This document shows, one piece after another, positions 60,141-64,000 of a stretch of 64,000 nt of DNA. The stretch is taken from contig JBBHKE010000176.1 of assembly GCA_037447655.1 (NCBI GenBank), positions 370,200 to 434,199 of the forward strand. Reading direction: 5' to 3'. Position 1 is the first letter of the stretch, and each line of letters begins with the position of its first letter. Origin of the DNA: Zygnema cylindricum. Its lineage: Eukaryota; Streptophyta; Zygnematophyceae; Zygnematales; Zygnemataceae. Both the position numbers and the translations under genes were made by a program. Under the pieces are notes generated by a model that was given only the letters and a program-made list of their open reading frames with translations, searched no databases and was not told the DNA's origin.

Positions 60141-60620
60141 TAGAGGTCGCAAAAGTCAAAATTTTAGATATTTGAATCTGACAATTTTGCTTTTAACAAA
60201 ACTTGAACACCCGAATTTCGGCCGGGTTATGTCACGCTCCTAAATTGGTACTCGGTACCCAATACACGTTTACTAAAAAAAAAGTTAACCGAAACCCGAT
60301 TTCTCGCAACTTCCCGTACGCGCCATTTACCCGAATAATTGTAAAATTAATGGTACATCTCCCTTATACCTTCCACGATAACAAGAGTACAAACTTCAAT
60401 AATGTTGTATAATATACTGAACTGTAGTGGAACGTACCTACGAAACCTTCAATATTTTTCGTTTTTTGCTTACCCGGCCGTACCCTATTTTTTTTTTTTT
60501 TGAATCACCCGGCCGAATCCGGCCGGCCCCCAAAATTTGGCACCCGAATCCGTTCCGGATCCGACGCGGCCGGCCGGTTACGGATCGGGTACGGATTCGG
60601 GTACCGGATTGCGACCTCTG
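60141..60620. mobile_element. Small GC-rich hAT-like MITE (480 bp)
   Basis: The left end TAGAGGTCGCAA is inverted as TTGCGACCTCTG at the right end (11 of 12 bases). The flanks GTAGTGG (60,134-60,140) and GTATTGG (60,621-60,627) agree at 6 of 7 positions. The right half contains dense CCGG/GGTACCCGAATCCG-type inverted segments. No ORF. It lies about 335 bp upstream of the F-box start codon. Confidence 0.6.
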
Positions 60621-60724
60621 GTATTGGGTGTTTCAACAAATGTCGGAGAACGTGCAAATACCGATTCATAAATGCATCGCCATTTGAGATAGCGGTGCAA
60701 CCGATACGATACACATCACCAACA

Positions 60725-60925
60725 GAGATGCATCCTCCTCTCTTTCCTTCACTCCCTCTCCCCCTCCCTCCCTCCCTCTCCCACACTCTCTCTCTCTCCC
60801 TCTTCGTCCCCCTCGCTCCCACTCTTTTCTCTCTATTTCACGTTCTCTCTATCCACCTCTCCATCCCTATTCCCCTCCCGCTCACTCTCTCTCCCTCTCT
60901 CCCTCTCTCCTTCTCCCTCGCGTTT
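60725..60925 (+). promoter_or_regulatory. Pyrimidine-rich tract upstream of the F-box gene
   Basis: About 200 bp almost wholly of C and T on the plus strand (CTCTCTCCCT-type), ending 30 bp before the start codon. Such tracts are common in plant core promoters and 5' untranslated regions. It is probably promoter or leader sequence of the following gene. No clear TATA box was found. Confidence 0.5.
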
Positions 60926-60955
60926 TTAGGGTAAAAAAGGAAGGGGGAGGAATCT

Positions 60956-62584
60956 ATGGCTGGGGAGAAAGAGACGTCGGATCCCTTTTCCATCCTTCCG
61001 GTGGACATTTCTGTACGGATTTTGTCATTTTGTACGGATGGGATGACTCTGACAACGGCCAGCTGCGTCAGCAGAATTTGGTATGTTTCTCTAATTTTTT
61101 TCCTGTTATAAATATTATTGTTGCTGTTTTTTTTTTTTTTCCCTTCTATTTGAATTTTCATTTATGTATCTCCATTTTTTTTTCAGCTGTTTTACATCTT
61201 GGGGCTCTTTTCTTCTTCCATTCCTCCCTTTGAATTCAAAAACCCTAGAAAACTCTAAAATTCCTTGGAAACTCTAGAAACCCGCAGAAAACCCCAATAA
61301 ACCCTTAAAAACCCTAGGATAACCGTAAAAACTCTAAAAACCCCGGGAAAATAGCTTTGGAAAACCTAGATTAACCTAGGAAAGTCTTTTTATATTTATT
61401 AGGTTTGAAAGAAGTTTGTTAAACTCACCTTCTTCATATTGTTTTTGCATTTCTGACACAACCTAAATATTGCTGAGGACTATATCAAGCATGTGAAACT
61501 CCTAAAACAATATAAAGAACAAAGAATATGAAGAGAAATGTTAAAATATCTCAAAAACCATCGGCTTAAACCCTAATTTGCTTGCTAATATCGTTAAAAT
61601 CCCTCAAGAGCCTATTAAGAACCCTAAAGAAACTCTTATGCCTTTTTTTTCCCGCGTTGCAGGAGAAAAATTGTTATTTCCACAGACCTCCTTTGGCATC
61701 AAGCGTACTTCATTGAATTTGGCAAAATGTATCCTTTATCTAATCGTATTTTTCCGTCTTCTCTCTCGTCTACATCCGACACTTTGTCTTTTTCGACGAC
61801 GCCAGCTGTCGGTGCCGGAGTGGCCGCCTTCCACCCGGAAACTTTTATCCATCAGCGAATTCCGGATTTTGCGGATTTGCCAATTGGCATTGCCAGCTGG
61901 CGTCAGCTGTTTTTTGAAGCCAGTTCATCACAACATAGATCGTATCTTTCCATGTCAGGACGAATGCACTATGCAACAAATCAGATCGACAGCTGGCGTC
62001 TGTTGATACGTCCAACAGCCCCCGAGGGATCAATTCCGTCACTAAAAGACAAAAAATGGCAAGTTTTTCCCATTTATGCCGTGACTAATGGGCCACAAAC
62101 TGTCTGGCTTCGATTTAACCTTCCTCTTGAGAATTTAGAATGGGAAGAGAGAGAGGAGGAGCGGGAGAGGGGAGAGGGGAGCGAGAGGAACGAAGGAAGA
62201 GAAGGGATGGAAGGGGAGGGACTCTATGACATAATAGTACAGGGAAGGGAGAGGAAAATTAACAGGACAATTGATAAAACTGACGACGATTTAGAGTGCG
62301 ACGCACCAATATCGGAAGAAGAGAGGATATGTGACCAAGTGTGGTTTTCTGCATTGAAAGTTTTGGGTTACGAGTTGGCAAAAAACCGGAATCTTTCTTC
62401 TGACGAATGGATGATTTATCAGGCACATCAAACCGGTTTGTACGCCTATCGGATTGATTCCGGTAATCAAGGGAACTTTTTTGTTTCTGGACTTTGTTTT
62501 GGTTTCGGTTTTGGTTTTGATTTTAGTTATGGTTTTTTTTCTGATTTGGTTTTTCTTTGGGTTCTGATGGAGTTCATTATCTGA
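60956..62584 (+). CDS. F-box protein gene, two exons (348 aa)
   Basis: Exon 1 is 60,956-61,080 and exon 2 is 61,663-62,584, joined by a GT-AG intron (GTATGT donor at 61,081, TTGCAG acceptor ending 61,662). The join splits a Trp codon and restores one frame of 348 codons plus stop. An in-frame TAA at 60,932-60,934 supports the chosen ATG. Residues about 10-60 form an F-box: FSILPVDISVRILSF, then ASCVSRIW, then across the junction RKIVISTDLLWHQAYF. F-box proteins bind Skp1 and bring targets to an SCF ubiquitin ligase. Residues about 60-200 are not recognised (motifs DSWRLLIRP, KKWQVFPIYAV, VWLRFNLPLE). Residues 202-228 are a Glu/Arg/Gly tract from a purine repeat. The last about 25 residues (GFGFGFDFSYGFF) look like low-complexity read-through, so the true 3' end could be spliced differently. 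Confidence 0.82.
61081..61662 (+). other. Intron 1 of the F-box gene with telo-box-like repeats
   Basis: 582 bp, GTATGT...TTGCAG. From about 61,236 to 61,350 and again at 61,565-61,640 it holds many variants of AAACCCTA (AAAACCCTAG, AAACTCTAGAAACC, AAAAACCCTAGG), the plant telomere-type hexamer/heptamer unit, in degenerate form. Poly-T runs lie near the 5' end. Confidence 0.7.
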
Positions 62585-62593
62585 TCTAGAGCT

Positions 62594-62674
62594 TAATTTA
62601 GAGTGTATAACTAAGGTAACTAATTTAGAGTGTATAACTAAGATAACTAATTACAAGTGTATAACTAAGGTAAC
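62594..62674 (+). repeat. 27-bp tandem triplet just after the F-box stop codon
   Basis: Three exact-length copies (62,594, 62,621, 62,648), each TAATTTAGAGTGTATAAC followed by TAAGGTAAC, with 1-4 differences. They lie 10 bp past the stop codon, in the likely 3' untranslated region. Confidence 0.9.
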
Positions 62675-63885
62675 TGAACACAGGAAATAGGAAATTCTAC
62701 GCAAAGCAGAGTCTAAGAGTTTGTAAAAGTAGTAAATCGAAAAACATAACAATACAACGTCAATAAAAAGTAAAATTCTTAAGGAAAAGGATACCTCTTA
62801 GAAATCGTTTATTCCGAGCTCCGTTGTAAGTGTGGATGAAAGTCATTCTCTTTTAATTGTTTGGATATGTAAAATTTCAACAGCAAAATGTAGGTATCGC
62901 TGGATACATTATTATTGTTACCATCCCATAATCAGTACATTTCACCTTGTAATTTAAAAAAACTTTATAAATGAGATTTGCCTTAACGCAAAATAAAAGC
63001 CGGAGATTTCTTTCAAGCTGGAAACGAGAAAATTCGTCCTCTTTCCGAAGGTCATTTGGTGGTTGCTTAGGAATGAACTTTAAATTGTTTATCTGTTTTT
63101 TTTGTGTTTGTTTTGCGTCTTTTGCCGTATAAAAGAAGTACTACATGTGGATATATTCTATGGAATAGAGGTTGCTGGTTGTCAAACATTGGCTGTTGAA
63201 GTCATTTCAGTCTTTTAAGAAAAACTTTTTTTTTTTTGCAAATTGTCGAGTATTTGAATTGTTGTTGAATGCACTTTTTTTTTCATCCATACTTTTTAGC
63301 TCGCCTGCACTAATTATGGTGAATAATTTACTTAAGATTTCTTTAGAAGGAAATGGTTCCGATCGATTGTAGAGTTTAGAACTTAACATTTGCATTTTTT
63401 TAGGGAAGTTTTAGACTATAAAATTTTGGCTTATTTGGTTTTTTTTGGTTTGGGCTTGTGCTTATGGCTTGGTTTGTAGTTTTTTCGTTTGTGAATTTTG
63501 TTTTATTTTGTCTTATTTTTTTTGCTTTTTAACTAATGTGCCTCTAAAGATTGAGAAGAACGGTCTCGGGAAAAAAAAGTCCTTAAAAAGTATGACAATA
63601 TTTACAATTAAACGAGGATTTCTAATGTTTTACTCGTCTACAAAAGCCCATTATTTTCCTTTGTTGGCCGGTTTGTTTTAATATCATCATCCACAATAAT
63701 GTCGATTAAAAGTTTAAAAAACAAAGAAAAGAAACTTTAAAAGTTAAAAGCTGAAAATGTAATATGAGAAAGTATATGATTTGATTCTAGTATTGTTCAT
63801 TCTACAGGAGATGGAATTTTTTTCTTTTAAATAGAAATATAGTGACTTTTTTTTTGTTTGATGTTCTGTATTGTGTTAAAATATA
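62675..63885. other. Non-coding 3' flank
   Basis: AT-rich with many poly-T runs. The longest ORF is 78 codons with no recognisable motif. No RNA gene or inverted repeat was found. Confidence 0.5.
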
Positions 63886-63920
63886 TTCTCTCTCTTTCCT
63901 CCCCCCCCTCTATCTCTCTT

Positions 63921-64000
<80 letters not shown>
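63886..64000. repeat. (CT)n microsatellite at the right edge
   Basis: A mixed C/T run from 63,886 becomes pure CT from about 63,927 to the end of the window (about 36 repeats visible). It continues beyond the window. Confidence 0.97.

Noticed and set aside
60132-60190. tRNA gene or SINE (GTAGTGGTAGAGGTC resembles a D-arm, TTTGAATC a B box)
   Set aside because: No acceptor or anticodon stems can be formed, and the sequence is better explained as the end of a TIR element.
60500-60934. ORFs of 105-144 codons upstream of the F-box gene
   Set aside because: They run through a CT-rich simple tract and a MITE, giving Leu/Ser/Pro- or Arg/Glu-rich peptides without domain signal.
61578-62006. 142-codon ORF starting in the F-box intron
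   Set aside because: It is an out-of-frame shadow of exon 2. The spliced frame restores a continuous F-box.

Overview
ORGANISM. This is nuclear DNA from a repeat-rich eukaryote: a 32-kb tandem satellite, nested Ty1/copia-type LTR retrotransposons, small TIR transposons and one intron-containing F-box gene. A plant or alga is my best guess. The retroelement primer-binding sites match, from memory, the plant form of the initiator tRNA-Met anticodon arm, and AAACCCTA telo-box-like motifs occur in the F-box intron. No species call is possible. LAYOUT. (1) 1-31,980: an uninterrupted head-to-tail array of about 800 copies of a 40-bp AT-rich satellite that runs off the left edge, with no ORFs and several local higher-order duplications. 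(2) 31,981-38,007: a decayed minus-strand copia element (Copia-1) with both LTRs, abutting the satellite directly. (3) 38,008-39,659: a plus-strand integrase-region fragment (Copia-2) followed by a truncated LTR of the Copia-4 family in the opposite sense. (4) 39,660-42,725: minus-strand Copia-3, with a pol frame open except for two stop codons, cut inside the integrase by (5) 42,726-46,043, a young non-coding LTR element (LARD-like) whose two LTR copies are almost identical but whose second copy is cut short. (6) 46,384-54,943: Copia-4 (46,517-52,856, minus strand, about 1-kb LTRs), flanked by plus-strand pieces of a related LTR family, then a 26-bp minisatellite and a solo LTR. (7) 54,944-56,250: unassigned DNA. 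(8) 56,251-60,006: a TIR element with an exact 8-bp target duplication, carrying two further TIR elements. (9) 60,141-60,620: a small GC-rich hAT-like MITE. (10) 60,956-62,584: a two-exon F-box gene, the only convincing host gene. (11) 62,585-64,000: 3' flank with a 27-bp triplet repeat, ending in a (CT)n microsatellite. HOW IT WORKS TOGETHER. The window looks like pericentromeric or other heterochromatic DNA passing through a zone of nested insertions into a gene-bearing edge. No retroelement has an intact gag-pol, so any movement would need proteins from elsewhere. Copia-4 and the LARD share a primer-binding site complementary to the inside of tRNA-iMet (half-tRNA priming), so the non-coding LARD may have been mobilised by a Copia-4-like relative. 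The best candidates for novelty are the satellite monomer's competing inverted repeats, LTRs that contain the gag start codon, the 115-bp duplication across an LTR/primer-site junction, and the nested TIR element whose two arms give filled and empty versions of an insertion site.
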